A stretch of DNA of 64,000 nt from Stenotrophomonas sp. SAU14A_NAIMI4_5 (GTDB lineage Bacteria > Pseudomonadota > Gammaproteobacteria > Xanthomonadales > Xanthomonadaceae). Below the pieces are notes generated by a model that worked only from the letters and a program-made list of their open reading frames with translations, did not search any database and was not told where the DNA came from. Positions 1-8,866 of the stretch are shown one piece after another. Both the position numbers and the translations under genes were made by a program. Where the stretch lies: the NCBI RefSeq assembly GCF_003086795.1, contig NZ_CP026003.1:1446777-1510776 (forward strand), in the 5' to 3' direction. Each line of letters opens with the position of its first letter. The stretch's first letter is position 1.

Positions 1-297
1 TCGCTGGCGACCACGCTGGACCGCGTGCTGCCGTACTGGCACGACGCCATCGCGCCGCAGCTGAAGGACGGCAAGACCGTGCTGGTCACCGCGCACGGCA
101 ACTCGCTGCGCGCGCTGTACAAGTACCTCAACAACGTCTCGCGCGAGGAAATCCTCGAGCTGAACATCCCGACCGGCATCCCGCTGCTGTTCGAACTGAA
201 CGACGACCTGACCGTGAAGTCGTTCCGCTACCTGGGCGACCCGGAAGCCGCCCGCAAGGCCGCTGAAGCCGTGGCCAACCAGGGCAAGGCGAAATAA
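1..297 (+). CDS. gpmA: 2,3-bisphosphoglycerate-dependent phosphoglycerate mutase, C-terminal part
   Basis: Only the last 98 residues are in the window; the 5' end lies to the left. The enzyme interconverts 3-phosphoglycerate and 2-phosphoglycerate in glycolysis and gluconeogenesis in the cytoplasm. The fragment carries the second active-site histidine in [14 protein letters not shown] (His at fragment residue 32), followed by [17 protein letters not shown], which is characteristic of the cofactor-dependent GpmA branch and not of general histidine phosphatases. The tail after YLGD is rich in Ala and Lys. The gene ends at TAA and is followed eight bases later by a strong intrinsic terminator, so it is the end of its transcript. 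The identification is firm; only the missing N-terminus is unseen. Confidence 0.95.
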
Positions 298-304
298 AAC
301 TGAA

Positions 305-330
305 GGCCGGCGCAAGCCGGCCTTTCGTTT
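305..330 (+). terminator. Intrinsic terminator of gpmA
   Basis: A 7-bp GGCCGGC/GCCGGCC stem with a 4-nt loop is followed by TTTCGTTTT. It lies 8 bp after the gpmA stop codon. Confidence 0.85.
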
Positions 331-331
331 T

Positions 332-401
332 GTAGAGTCGAGCCATGCTCGACTGCTTTGATGTCGTGCGAAAGGCGCAGTCGAGCATGGCTCGACTCTA
401 C
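332..401. repeat. Pair of SMAG (REP-type) palindromes in head-to-head orientation
   Basis: One copy at 332-354 begins GTAG and folds through GTCGAGCCATGCTCGAC. A second copy in reverse orientation occupies 379-401 with the same stem. Between them are 24 bases with no other signal. The CTAC end of the second copy reads GTAG on the minus strand, and its TAG is the stop codon of the DUF4262 gene that ends at 398. The GTAG start and CATG-centred stem match the S. maltophilia SMAG family as I know it. Confidence 0.9.
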
Positions 402-883
402 AGGGGCTGGCCCTGTGACCTTTGCTGGACGATGCCCAGCGCTTCGCTGACGTCAACGTAGGCGTAGCCATCTTCCCAGGGGTAGCGGTGATCGGCGTCC
501 GGAAGGAACATCACCACGGCATCGAGCGGTGTTTCCGGGGCGTGTCGAAGGGCCATTCCGAGGTATTCCCGATGGAACCGGGGATCGACGCGCTTGAAGA
601 TGACGTCGTATCCCCCTGACAGGACGTCGCCATTCCTGATGCCTGGCTGTATCCGATGCCCCTCGGCGAGCATCGCGGCGCAGGCACTGAGCAGAGCATG
701 CGCCCTGTCACGGGGCATGTTGAAGACCATGACTTCGGGTGCCTGGTGGCACTGGTTGAAGCCGATGGTGTAGGAAAAAGGGACTTGGTCGGGGTGCTCT
801 GGCTGGACGTGCAGGCAATGCCACCCGTAGCGCTGGATATGCTCGGCCACGGTCTCATCGCGGTGTGTCTGTCTGTCGGCCAT
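398..883 (-). CDS. DUF4262 domain-containing protein
   Basis: 161 residues from the ATG at 883; a TTG three codons upstream is possible but less likely. The N-terminal half has the DUF4262 pattern: HIQRYGWHCLHV, then PFSYTIGFNQCHQAPEVMVF, which resembles the family's conserved 'YTIGL.....PEL' core. DUF4262 proteins are small cytoplasmic proteins without a proven function, and I infer nothing further. No signal peptide or membrane segment is visible. The stop codon TAG is formed by the GTAG end of a SMAG palindrome. The gene is isolated and faces gpmA tail to tail. Its base composition looks less GC-rich than its neighbours, which may indicate later acquisition. Confidence 0.75.
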   Translation of the reverse strand: MADRQTHRDETVAEHIQRYGWHCLHVQPEHPDQVPFSYTIGFNQCHQAPEVMVFNMPRDRAHALLSACAAMLAEGHRIQPGIRNGDVLSGGYDVIFKRVDPRFHREYLGMALRHAPETPLDAVVMFLPDADHRYPWEDGYAYVDVSEALGIVQQRSQGQPL

Positions 884-1001
884 GTGCTTCAAACGGGTGT
901 CGTGGGGCGATACCTGTCAGTCTGGCATAGCGCCAGCAGTGTGCGGCATGGTTGAAACCCTTCGCATCAGGGGCGAATGAACGCCATTACGGCGGCCTGT
1001 T

Positions 1002-1064
1002 GTAGCGTCGAGCCATGCTCGACTGACGCCATCGCAACCCAGTAGAGCCACCCCATGGGTGGCT
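1002..1064. repeat. Two SMAG palindromes in direct orientation
   Basis: 1002-1024 starts GTAGCGTCGAG and has the CATG-centred TCGAG stem. 1042-1064 starts GTAGAGCCACC and folds as AGCCACCCCATGGGTGGCT. The two copies share the GTAG lead and the CATG centre but have different stem sequences, so they are separate subfamilies. Confidence 0.85.
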
Positions 1065-1075
1065 GCATCCGTCTG

Positions 1076-1579
1076 CTAGGAAGGACCCCGCAGGCGCGCC
1101 CTCGGAGGCTGCAATGCAGCAATGTCGATGACGTGGTCCTGGCAGATCACTTGATAGTGCGCGAATGGGCCGGGGTAACGGCTATCAGCGAAGGTGACAT
1201 GGTCCAGATAATCGAGGAACTTCGACCGGCTGTAGCGGCGGAACCGGTTGCCGCTCCAGGCTTCGGAGTCGTCCCAGCTCTTGTAGGACTCGTTGTGCAC
1301 GACATAGCTGATGTAGTGGTCCCATACCAGCTCGAAGCATTGCGAATCGGAGGTCATCTCTATCGCTCGCACGCCATCGATCCAATGTCCCTGGCCGAGA
1401 TCCACCCGGCGGGGCTCTCCTGTCACCCGTCCCTCCTCGATGACCAGCCGCAGACAGTTGGCCTCCGGTTCGCCAATATCCGTCAGGAACAGATAATCGC
1501 AGCCGTCAAGCGCCAGTAGCAGCGCAGTTTCGTCCATGGGCGCGAGTTCCGGTGATCGGGAAGACAAGAATACCGGCAT
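1076..1579 (-). CDS. Hypothetical protein
   Basis: 167 residues from the ATG at 1579; an internal ATG at 1537 would give 153 residues starting MDETALLLALDG. Neither start has a convincing ribosome binding site. The protein is acidic and rich in aromatic residues (FELVWDHYISYVVHNESYKS, KFLDYLDHVTFADSRYPGPF). It has no signal peptide or membrane segment. I do not recognise a family. The amino-acid composition is protein-like and the same strand remains open far upstream only because of shadow coding behind the M13 peptidase, so the true gene ends near 1579. It sits divergent from the M13 peptidase with about 100 bp between them. Codon use is less GC-rich than in the surrounding genes. Confidence 0.65.
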   Translation of the reverse strand: MPVFLSSRSPELAPMDETALLLALDGCDYLFLTDIGEPEANCLRLVIEEGRVTGEPRRVDLGQGHWIDGVRAIEMTSDSQCFELVWDHYISYVVHNESYKSWDDSEAWSGNRFRRYSRSKFLDYLDHVTFADSRYPGPFAHYQVICQDHVIDIAALQPPRARLRGPS

Positions 1580-1678
1580 GTAGTTGGTTGGCGATGCCAC
1601 GACCCCTGTGACCTTTGGCCGGTCCCCCACCGCGCCGCGCCCGCTACGCTGGACGATTCGCCGTCGGAGAGAGACTCC

Positions 1679-3772
1679 ATGAACGTCCGCAACCTGGTCC
1701 CGCTGGGCCTGACCATCGCCATCGCTGCGTCGCTGGCTGCCTGTGGCAAGAACGAAACCGCGCCGGCCGCCACCGCCGATGCCAAGCCGGCCTTCGATCA
1801 GTCGCAGATCAAGACCCCGCTGATCTCGCTGAACAGCGCCGACCTGGATCCGTCCATCGCCGCCTGTACCGACCTCAACGGCTTCGTCAACAGCAAGTGG
1901 CTGAAGGCCAACCCGGTGCCGGGCGACCAGACCACCTGGGGCAGCTTCGAGATCCTGCGCGAGCGCTCGCTGGAAGTGCAGCACGCGCTGGTCGAGCAGG
2001 CCGCCGCCAGCCAGGCCAAGGCCGGCTCGGTGGAAGCCAAGATCGGTGACATCTGGAAGACCGGCAACGACGAAGCGAAGATCGAGGCCGCCGGCCTGAC
2101 CCCGCTGCAGCCGCAGCTGGACAAGATCGCCGCGCTGAACGACACCGCCGCCATCACCCAGTACCTGCGCGACAGCCAGGCCGAAGGCAAGGGCGTGCTG
2201 TTCTCGCTGTTCGGCAATGCCGACTACAAGGATTCGGCCAACGTCATCGCCTACGTCGGCCAGGGCGGCCTGGGTCTGCCGGAGAAGGGCTACTACTTCG
2301 ACGAATCGCAGGCCAAGATCCGTGAGGCCTACGTGGCCTACATCGCCCAGGTGCTGACCCTGTCGGGCATGGACGCGGCGCAGGCCGGCGAGCAGGCCAA
2401 GGCCGTGATGGCCTTTGAAACCCGCCTGGCCAAGGCCTCGATGTCGCGCATCGAAATGCGTGACCCGGCCAAGCGCTACAACCCGCTCAGCGCTGCCGAC
2501 GCCGACAAGCTGACCCCGAACTTCAGCTGGACCGCGCTGTTCGACACCCTGAAGGTGCCGGCCGCGCAGAAGTTCTCGCTGGCGCAGCCGGGCTTCTTCG
2601 GTGAAATGGACAAGATGCTGGCCGACGTGCCGGCCAGCACCTGGCAGGCCTACCTGCGCTTCCACACCGTGGATGACGCATCGCCGTACCTGAGCAGCCA
2701 GTTCGAGAAGGCCAACTTCGACTTCTACAGCACCACCCTGCGTGGCCAGAAGGAAATGCAGCCGCGCTGGAAGCGCGTGCTGGAATCGGTGAACGGTGGC
2801 ATGGGCGAAGCCCTGGGCCAGCTGTACGTTGATGCCGTGTTCCCGGCCGAATCGAAGGTGGCTATGCAGCACCTGGTGGAGAACCTGTCGCAGGCACTGA
2901 AGGCGCGCCTGGAGCAGCTGCCGTGGATGGGCGAGGAAACCAAGAAGAAGGCACTGGAAAAGTGGGCCAGCTTCACCCCGAAGATCGGTTACCCGGACAA
3001 GTGGCGTGACTGGGCGGGCCTGCAGACCAACGGTGACAGCTACCTGGGCAACATGCAGGCGGCGCGCGCGTTCAACTACCGCTACATGCTGGACAAGATC
3101 GGCAAGCCGGTGGACAAGACCGAGTGGGGCATGACCCCGCAGACCGTCAACGCCTACTACAACGCCACCAAGAACGAGATCGTGTTCCCGGCCGCCATCC
3201 TGCAGGCGCCGTTCTTCGATGCCAAGGCCGACCCGGCGCTGAACTACGGCGGCATCGGCGCGGTCATCGGCCACGAGATGATGCACGGCTACGACGACTC
3301 GGGCAGCCAGTTCGCTGCCAACGGCAACTTCGACAACTGGTGGACCGACGGTGACCGCAAGGCCTTCACCGAGCGTACCGACAAGCTGGTCGCGCAGTTC
3401 GACGGCTATGAGTCGGTGCCGGGCGTGTTCGTGAAGGGCAAGCTGACCCTGGGCGAGAACATCGGTGACCTGGGCGGCCTGACCGTGGCGTACGACGCGC
3501 TGCAGATGGCGCTGAAGGAAGACCCGAAGGCCAACGTCGAAGTCGACGGCCACAGCCAGGATCAGCGCTTCTTCATGAACTGGGCCACCGTGTGGCGCCG
3601 CAACTTCACCGATGGCGAGCTGCGCGTGCGCCTGAACACCGATCCGCACGCACCGGCCAACTTCCGCGCCAACGGTGCACCGTCGAACATGCCGTCCTAT
3701 GCCGCTGCGTTCCAGTGCAAGGCCGGTGACGCGATGGTGCGCGCCGACGACAAGCGCGTGGTGATCTGGTAA
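1679..3772 (+). CDS. M13 family zinc metallopeptidase, lipoprotein (PepO/neprilysin-like)
   Basis: 697 residues, a normal length for the M13 family. It is a secreted oligopeptidase. The N-terminus is a lipoprotein signal, with a hydrophobic run ending in the lipobox SLAAC at about residues 18-22, so the protein is probably anchored in the outer membrane and faces the periplasm. The long N-terminal half is the M13_N lid domain (starting near SKWLKANPVPG). The catalytic domain contains the zinc motif HEMMH at residues 532-536, the third zinc ligand in GENIGDLGG (Glu 593) and the C-terminal W preceded by FQCKAGD, typical of the family. It is monocistronic and followed by a strong terminator. The motifs are complete, so activity is expected; the natural substrate cannot be told from sequence. 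Confidence 0.95.
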   Translation: MNVRNLVPLGLTIAIAASLAACGKNETAPAATADAKPAFDQSQIKTPLISLNSADLDPSIAACTDLNGFVNSKWLKANPVPGDQTTWGSFEILRERSLEVQHALVEQAAASQAKAGSVEAKIGDIWKTGNDEAKIEAAGLTPLQPQLDKIAALNDTAAITQYLRDSQAEGKGVLFSLFGNADYKDSANVIAYVGQGGLGLPEKGYYFDESQAKIREAYVAYIAQVLTLSGMDAAQAGEQAKAVMAFETRLAKASMSRIEMRDPAKRYNPLSAADADKLTPNFSWTALFDTLKVPAAQKFSLAQPGFFGEMDKMLADVPASTWQAYLRFHTVDDASPYLSSQFEKANFDFYSTTLRGQKEMQPRWKRVLESVNGGMGEALGQLYVDAVFPAESKVAMQHLVENLSQALKARLEQLPWMGEETKKKALEKWASFTPKIGYPDKWRDWAGLQTNGDSYLGNMQAARAFNYRYMLDKIGKPVDKTEWGMTPQTVNAYYNATKNEIVFPAAILQAPFFDAKADPALNYGGIGAVIGHEMMHGYDDSGSQFAANGNFDNWWTDGDRKAFTERTDKLVAQFDGYESVPGVFVKGKLTLGENIGDLGGLTVAYDALQMALKEDPKANVEVDGHSQDQRFFMNWATVWRRNFTDGELRVRLNTDPHAPANFRANGAPSNMPSYAAAFQCKAGDAMVRADDKRVVIW

Positions 3773-3800
3773 TCGCCACGGCGGTTGTCTGAGTGCAGAA

Positions 3801-3826
3801 GGCCCCGCGAAAGCGGGGCCTTTTCT
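3801..3826 (+). terminator. Intrinsic terminator of the M13 peptidase gene
   Basis: GGCCCCGC, loop GAAA, GCGGGGCC, then TTTTCTTT. It begins 28 bp after the stop codon. Confidence 0.85.
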
Positions 3827-3845
3827 TTGCGGGGCTGGCCGGGCG

Positions 3846-3932
3846 GTAGAGTCGACCGTTGGTCGACTATCGCGCGCAGCGCGGGGTTTTCGCGGTCTGC
3901 GGGAAGAGCGGTCGACTAACAGTCGGCGCTAC
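3846..3932. repeat. SMAG palindrome pair
   Basis: 3846-3868 starts GTAGAGTCGACC and folds around a GTT centre (GTCGACCGTTGGTCGAC). The inverted partner is at 3910-3932. Its CTAC end supplies the TAG stop of the HD-GYP gene at 3929. Confidence 0.85.
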
Positions 3933-4519
3933 CCGGCCAGCATGTCGCGGAAACGCCTCAGCACGTACGGGTCAATCAACCCGCCGGCCTGCTCATCGAG
4001 GATGCGCAGTACCGCGTCATGCTCCATCGCCTGGCGGTAGGGGCGGGCGCTGGTCATCGCGTCGTAGGCATCGACCACGGTGAGGATGCGTGCGCCCAGC
4101 GGGATCGACTCGCCGTGCAGGCCATCGGGGTAGCCGCTGCCGTCGTGGGCTTCGTGATGGGCGCGGATCAGCCGCGCCACCGGTACTGCATCGCTGCGGC
4201 CCGTGGCCAGGAAGATGTGTTCGCCGCGCACCGGGTGCTCGCGCATGATCGCGCGATCCTCATCGGTGTGCCGGCGCGGGCTCAGCAACACGTCATCGGG
4301 AATGCCGATCTTGCCGATGTCGTGGAAGCGTGCGGCCAGGCCGACGTGCGCGCGGCTGTCGCTGTCCATGTCGCAGTGGACGGCCAGGCGCTGGGCGAGC
4401 AGGCCGACGCGGTCGCAGTGATGGCGGGTGTAGGCATCGCGCATCTGCAGCGACATCGACAGTGCATCGACCAGGCAGGCATCGGTGTGCAGCAGATCGG
4501 GAGGGTTGGAATCAAGCAT
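3929..4519 (-). CDS. HD-GYP domain protein, probable cyclic di-GMP phosphodiesterase
   Basis: 196 residues from the ATG at 4519. A longer reading to 4594 is open, but it would run across the mfd terminator, so the shorter start is preferred. HD-GYP enzymes hydrolyse c-di-GMP to pGpG or GMP. Visible motifs are HDIGKIGIPDDVLLSP (HD at 66-67), HPVRGEHIF, then RAHHEAHDGSGYPDGLHG (GYP at 129-131), followed by ARILTVVDAYDAMTS and RPYR; all metal and active-site residues look intact. There is no sensory domain, receiver or membrane segment, so input must come from elsewhere. The stop codon TAG is the end of a SMAG element. It is the first of four c-di-GMP-related genes in the window, the others being near 37-43 kb. 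Confidence 0.92.
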   Translation of the reverse strand: MLDSNPPDLLHTDACLVDALSMSLQMRDAYTRHHCDRVGLLAQRLAVHCDMDSDSRAHVGLAARFHDIGKIGIPDDVLLSPRRHTDEDRAIMREHPVRGEHIFLATGRSDAVPVARLIRAHHEAHDGSGYPDGLHGESIPLGARILTVVDAYDAMTSARPYRQAMEHDAVLRILDEQAGGLIDPYVLRRFRDMLAG

Positions 4520-4545
4520 GGGGGTGGCGCCGCCTTGGCACGCAG

Positions 4546-4572
4546 AAACAACAAGGCCCGCGTCTGCGGGCC
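4546..4572 (-). terminator. Intrinsic terminator of mfd
   Basis: Read on the minus strand: GGCCCGC, loop AGAC, GCGGGCC, then TTGTTGTTT. It lies 44 bp beyond the mfd stop codon. Confidence 0.8.
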
Positions 4573-4615
4573 CGGATGGGGTGGGGTGGTGCATAGGGTA
4601 ACGCGTGCGCCGGGG

Positions 4616-7600
4616 TCAGCGCAGCGCCAGGGTCAGCAGCAGCGCACGGGCCGCGTTGAAGCGGTCCTCCGGCAACGGCAGCGGGTGCTTGATGCGCAGC
4701 TTGTCCGGCCCTTCCATGGCATACAGGTTGGGCTGCTTCTGGATCAGCTGGATCACCGCCATCGGGTCGATGTTCGGCTTGGATTCGAACACGATGCGGC
4801 CGCCGTTCTCGCCCAGGTCCAGCTTGCGGATGCCCAGGGTGTTGGCCTGCAGCTTCAGTTCGGCAATGGCGAACAGGTGCTTGGCCGCATCCGGCAGCAG
4901 GCCGAAGCGGTCGATCATCTCCACCTGCAGCTCGCGCAGCGCATCGCTGTCACGCGCGCTGGAAATGCGCTTGTACAGGGTCAGGCGGGTGTGCACGTCC
5001 GGCAGGTAATCTTCCGGGATCAGCGCCGGCACATGCAGCTCGACCTCGGCACCGCGCACTTCCTCGCCGGCATCCAGGTCGGGAAGCTTGCCCTGCTTGA
5101 TGCTGCGTACCGCGCGTTCCAGCAGCTCTGTGTAGAGGCTGAAGCCCACTTCGGCCATCTGCCCGCTCTGGTCCTCGCCCAGCAGTTCGCCGGCGCCACG
5201 GATTTCCAGATCGTGCGTGGCCAGGGTGAAGCCGGCGCCGAGTTCGTCCATCGAGGCGATCGCTTCCAGGCGCTTTTCCGCATCCGGGGTGATCGAGCGG
5301 CGGTCCGGCGCCACCAGGTAGGCATACGCACGGTGGTGCGAGCGACCCACGCGGCCGCGCAGCTGGTGCAGCTGGGCGAGGCCGAAGCGGTCGGCGCGGT
5401 TGATGATGATGGTGTTGGCGTTGGGGATGTCGATGCCCGATTCGATGATCGTGGTCGACAGCAGCACGTTGAAGCGCTGCTTCTGGAAATCCAGCATCAC
5501 CTTTTCCAGCTCGCGCTCGGGCATCTGCCCGTGGGCGATGCCGATGCGCGCCTCCGGCACCAGCTCGGACAGCTCGCGCTGCATGCGGCCGATGCTTTCC
5601 ACGTCGTTGTGCAGGAAGTACAGCTGGCCACCACGCGCCAGCTCGCGCTGGAAGGCTTCGCGCAGCAGCGCGTCGTCCCACTGGGTGATGAAGGTCTGCA
5701 CCGCCAGCCGGTTCGGCGGCGGGGTGGCGATGATCGACAGGTCGCGCAGGCCGGCCATCGCCATGTTCAAGGTACGCGGGATCGGCGTGGCGGTCAGGGT
5801 CAGCAGGTGCACGTTGGCGCGCATCGCCTTCAGTGCCTCCTTCTGGCGCACGCCGAAACGCTGCTCCTCGTCGACGATGACCATGCCCAGGTCCTTGAAC
5901 TTCACGTCCGGCTGCAGCAGGCGATGGGTACCGACGATGACGTCGATGGTGCCGGCGGCGACCTTCTCCAGTTCGGCCTTGATTTCCTTGGTGCTCTTGA
6001 AGCGCGACAGCACTTCCACCTTCAGCGGGTAATCGGCGAAGCGGTCGCGGAAATTGCGGTAGTGCTGCTCGGCCAGCAGCGTGGTCGGCACCAGCACGGC
6101 CACCTGTTTGCCGGCGCTGGCCGCGGCAAAAGCCGCGCGCACGGCCACTTCGGTCTTGCCGAAGCCGACGTCGCCGCAGACCACGCGGTCCATCGGCTGG
6201 CTGCTGGCCAGGTCGCGCAGGGTCGCGTCGATGGCGGCCAGCTGGTCGGGGGTTTCCTCGAACGGGAAGCCCGCCGCGAACGGTTCGTACATCGCGCGGT
6301 CCACCTGCAGCGCCAGGCCGGCACGCGCCTGGCGGCGGGCCTGGATCTCCAGCAGCTCGGCGGCCACGTCGCGCACCTTCTCGGCCGCCTTGCGCTTGGC
6401 CTTGGTCCATTGCTCGCCACCCAGCGAATGCAGCGGTGCGGTTTCCGCCGATGCACCGGAATAGCGGCTGATCAGGTGCAGCTGGGCCACCGGCACGTAC
6501 AGGCGGTCGCCCTTGGCGTATTCGATTTCCAGGAACTCGCCGGGCATGCCGCCGACGTCCATCGCGATCAGGCCACGGTAGCGGCCGACGCCATGGTCTT
6601 CGTGCACGATCGGCGCGCCCTCGGTCAGCTCGCCGAGGTCGCGGATGATGGCTTCCGGCTCGCGGCCGGCACGGCGCGTGCGGCGGGTGCTGCCGGCGCG
6701 CTCGGGGAACAGCTGGCGCTCGGTGAGCACCGCGATGCGCGGCTCATCCAGGGCGAAGCCGTCTTCCAGCGGCGCCACGGTGATGGCGAAGCGCGCATCG
6801 TCGGCGAGGAAGCTGGGCAGGTCGGCCACCAGCGGTGGCTTCAGCTCGGCGGCCTGCAGCACTTCCAGCAGGGCTTCGCGGCGGCCCGGTGAATCGGCGG
6901 CGATCAGCACCCGGCCCGGATAGTGGCCGAGGAAGGATTTCAGTGCATCGCCGGCGGGCGCGTCGCGCGCAGCCACCGGTAGCGGCGGTAGCGGCTGGTC
7001 ACCCAGTGCATGCGCATCGGCGATGCGTGCGTGCTCGGGTGCCCACACCTCGATGCGCGCGGCATCGTTCAAGCGTTCGCGCAGCAGTTCCGGCGACAGG
7101 TACAGCGCCGACGGCGGCAGCAGCGGCCGCTCCACATCGTGGCGGCGCTGTTCGTAACGGTCACCGGTCTGCGCCCAGAAGGCGACGGCCGCTTCATCCG
7201 CACCGGTGCACACCACCGGCAGGCTGCCGGCGGGCAGATAGTCGAACAGGGTGGCGGTGCTGTCGAAGAACAGCGGCAGGTAGTACTCGATGCCGGCCGG
7301 GGCCAGCCCGGATTTCAGATCCTGGTACAGCGAGCTGCGCCGGGTATCGACATCGAAGCGCTCGCGCAGCGTGCCCAGCACGCGGGCGATGCTGGCATCG
7401 TCCATCGGCACTTCGCGGCCGGGCAGCATGTGCACCGACTCGACCTTGTCCAGCGAGCGCTGGCTTTCCGGATCGAAGGCGCGGATCGAATCGATGTCCT
7501 CGTCCAGCAGCTCCACCCGCAGCGGCTCGTCGGCGCCCATCGGGAACACGTCGAGCAGGCCACCGCGCACGGCGAAATCGCCCGGGTCCATCACCTGCGG

Positions 7601-8080
7601 CACGTTGCGGTAGCCGGCGCTTTCCAGGCGGCGCTTCTCGGCTTCCAGGTCCAGGCGCTGGCCGACCTTCAGGTCGAAGCTGCCACCGATGACGTAGCTG
7701 CGCGGGGCCAGCTGCTGCAGCACCGTCTGCACCGGCACCACCACCAGGCCACGCTTGAGCGCGGGCAGGCGGTGCAGGGCGGCCAGGCGCTGCGAAATGA
7801 TGTCCGGGTGCGGGCTGAAGCGGTCGTAGGGCAGCGTTTCCCAATCGGGGAACGCCACCACCGGCAGGTCCGGATCGGTGCCGATCAGGGTCTGCAGGTC
7901 GGCTTCGAGCTGGTTGGCGCCGTGGTTGTCACGGGCGATCACCAGCAGCGGCGCGTCGTGCGCGCGCGCGGCCTGGACCAGGTACCAGGCCAGCGCGGTC
8001 GGCGAGGCGGGGGCGCGCCACCAGGCGCGGAGCTGGCCGGCGCGAGGCAACGGCGGGGCGGGGTATGAGGTACGCGACAT
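4616..8080 (-). CDS. mfd: Transcription-repair coupling factor Mfd
   Basis: 1154 residues, the usual Mfd length. Mfd removes RNA polymerase stalled at DNA lesions and recruits UvrA for nucleotide excision repair. The N-terminal UvrB-like part covers roughly residues 1-340, for example PVVAFPDWETLPYDRFSPH. The RNA polymerase-interacting domain includes PIVHEDHGVGRYRGLIAMD. The RecG-like translocase has Walker A GDVGFGKTE (Lys 642), DEEQ in IVDEEQRFG near residue 740, TATPIPRTLNMA, and the TRG-type motif region RADRFGLAQLHQLRGRVGRS. The C-terminal TRCF domain ends at residue 1154. All motifs are intact. The gene is followed by its own terminator and preceded by a SMAG pair, so it appears to be a single-gene transcript. 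Confidence 0.98.
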   Translation of the reverse strand: MSRTSYPAPPLPRAGQLRAWWRAPASPTALAWYLVQAARAHDAPLLVIARDNHGANQLEADLQTLIGTDPDLPVVAFPDWETLPYDRFSPHPDIISQRLAALHRLPALKRGLVVVPVQTVLQQLAPRSYVIGGSFDLKVGQRLDLEAEKRRLESAGYRNVPQVMDPGDFAVRGGLLDVFPMGADEPLRVELLDEDIDSIRAFDPESQRSLDKVESVHMLPGREVPMDDASIARVLGTLRERFDVDTRRSSLYQDLKSGLAPAGIEYYLPLFFDSTATLFDYLPAGSLPVVCTGADEAAVAFWAQTGDRYEQRRHDVERPLLPPSALYLSPELLRERLNDAARIEVWAPEHARIADAHALGDQPLPPLPVAARDAPAGDALKSFLGHYPGRVLIAADSPGRREALLEVLQAAELKPPLVADLPSFLADDARFAITVAPLEDGFALDEPRIAVLTERQLFPERAGSTRRTRRAGREPEAIIRDLGELTEGAPIVHEDHGVGRYRGLIAMDVGGMPGEFLEIEYAKGDRLYVPVAQLHLISRYSGASAETAPLHSLGGEQWTKAKRKAAEKVRDVAAELLEIQARRQARAGLALQVDRAMYEPFAAGFPFEETPDQLAAIDATLRDLASSQPMDRVVCGDVGFGKTEVAVRAAFAAASAGKQVAVLVPTTLLAEQHYRNFRDRFADYPLKVEVLSRFKSTKEIKAELEKVAAGTIDVIVGTHRLLQPDVKFKDLGMVIVDEEQRFGVRQKEALKAMRANVHLLTLTATPIPRTLNMAMAGLRDLSIIATPPPNRLAVQTFITQWDDALLREAFQRELARGGQLYFLHNDVESIGRMQRELSELVPEARIGIAHGQMPERELEKVMLDFQKQRFNVLLSTTIIESGIDIPNANTIIINRADRFGLAQLHQLRGRVGRSHHRAYAYLVAPDRRSITPDAEKRLEAIASMDELGAGFTLATHDLEIRGAGELLGEDQSGQMAEVGFSLYTELLERAVRSIKQGKLPDLDAGEEVRGAEVELHVPALIPEDYLPDVHTRLTLYKRISSARDSDALRELQVEMIDRFGLLPDAAKHLFAIAELKLQANTLGIRKLDLGENGGRIVFESKPNIDPMAVIQLIQKQPNLYAMEGPDKLRIKHPLPLPEDRFNAARALLLTLALR

Positions 8081-8134
8081 GGACCGCCGATCTTAGCAGA
8101 AGGGTTTGTCGCGACCGTGTGCGCAACGCGGTTG

Positions 8135-8202
8135 GTAGCGCCGGGCCATGCCCGGCGGATGCCGCACCACCGCTGCGCTCGCCGGGCATGGCCCGGCGCT
8201 AC
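8135..8202. repeat. SMAG palindrome pair, GCGCCGGG subfamily
   Basis: 8135-8157 starts GTAGCGCCGGGCCATGCCCG, and its inverted partner occupies 8180-8202. The pair fills most of the gap between mfd and the GNAT gene. Confidence 0.9.
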
Positions 8203-8203
8203 C

Positions 8204-8749
8204 TCAGTTGTCCAGTTCCAGCACCATGCGCACCAGGCCATCGGCGCCATTGGGGTGCGGTACCGGCTTGAAGCCCAGCGAGGCGGCCAGCTGCTTCATC
8301 GGCTCGTTCTCGGCGGCCACGTCGCCATACAGACGGTCCAGGTACTTGCCGCGGCCCCACTTCACCAGCTTGCGCATCAGTTGGCGGCCCAGGCCCTGGC
8401 CGATCAGGAAGCGGCTGATCAGGATCGCGTACTCGGCTTCACGGGTACCAGGGATGATCGAGGCACGCGCGACCGCGCCAACCACCGCTTCACCGGCAGG
8501 CAGCGATTCGGCCGCCACCAGGGTGATTTCGGTCTTGGGGTTGGGGTGGGTCAGGCGCTGGGTGGTGTCCGCCGAAAGCTCGGTCACCGACTGCAGGAAA
8601 CGGTCACGGATTTCTTCCGGCCCGAAGAGGCTGAAGGCGGCCTGCAGCGGCGCGCCGTCTTCCGGGCGGATGGGGCGGATCAGCAGCTCGTGGCCGCTGG
8701 GAGCCTTGAAGATCTCATGCCAGGGCGGCATGCGGTTGCGAGTGGCCAT
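8204..8749 (-). CDS. GNAT family N-acetyltransferase
   Basis: 181 residues. The fold is recognisable as a GNAT acetyl-CoA-dependent acyltransferase: LLIRPIRPEDGAPLQAAF at the N-terminus, then AEYAILISRFLIGQGLGRQL, which contains the motif A pyrophosphate loop (Q/R-x-x-G-x-G/A, here IGQGLGRQLM), and AAENEPMKQLAASLGFKPV near the C-terminus. The arrangement resembles the acetyltransferase domain of the protein lysine acetyltransferases (Pat/PatZ), but the large acyl-CoA synthetase-like part is absent, so the substrate is open. It lies alone between mfd and rlmJ, and its 3' end abuts a SMAG pair. Confidence 0.88.
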   Translation of the reverse strand: MATRNRMPPWHEIFKAPSGHELLIRPIRPEDGAPLQAAFSLFGPEEIRDRFLQSVTELSADTTQRLTHPNPKTEITLVAAESLPAGEAVVGAVARASIIPGTREAEYAILISRFLIGQGLGRQLMRKLVKWGRGKYLDRLYGDVAAENEPMKQLAASLGFKPVPHPNGADGLVRMVLELDN

Positions 8750-8866
8750 ACCGGGTGATTCCTTGGTGGTCCATCGATTGTGGCATCACCGGGGCTGCAT
8801 TCCGTGAACGAAAGGCTCACGGGCGTACAGCCTCGTGAAGACGGCAGATCGTCGCCTGATCGTGGC

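Noticed and set aside
1076-3649. 857-codon open frame on the minus strand opposite the M13 peptidase
   Set aside because: Shadow of high-GC coding; composition is repetitive and has no family motif. Only the last 167 codons beyond the peptidase look like a real protein.
4019-6892. 957-codon open frame antisense to mfd and HD-GYP
   Set aside because: Both genes underneath are clear; the antisense product is rich in His, Gln and Arg, typical of a shadow frame.
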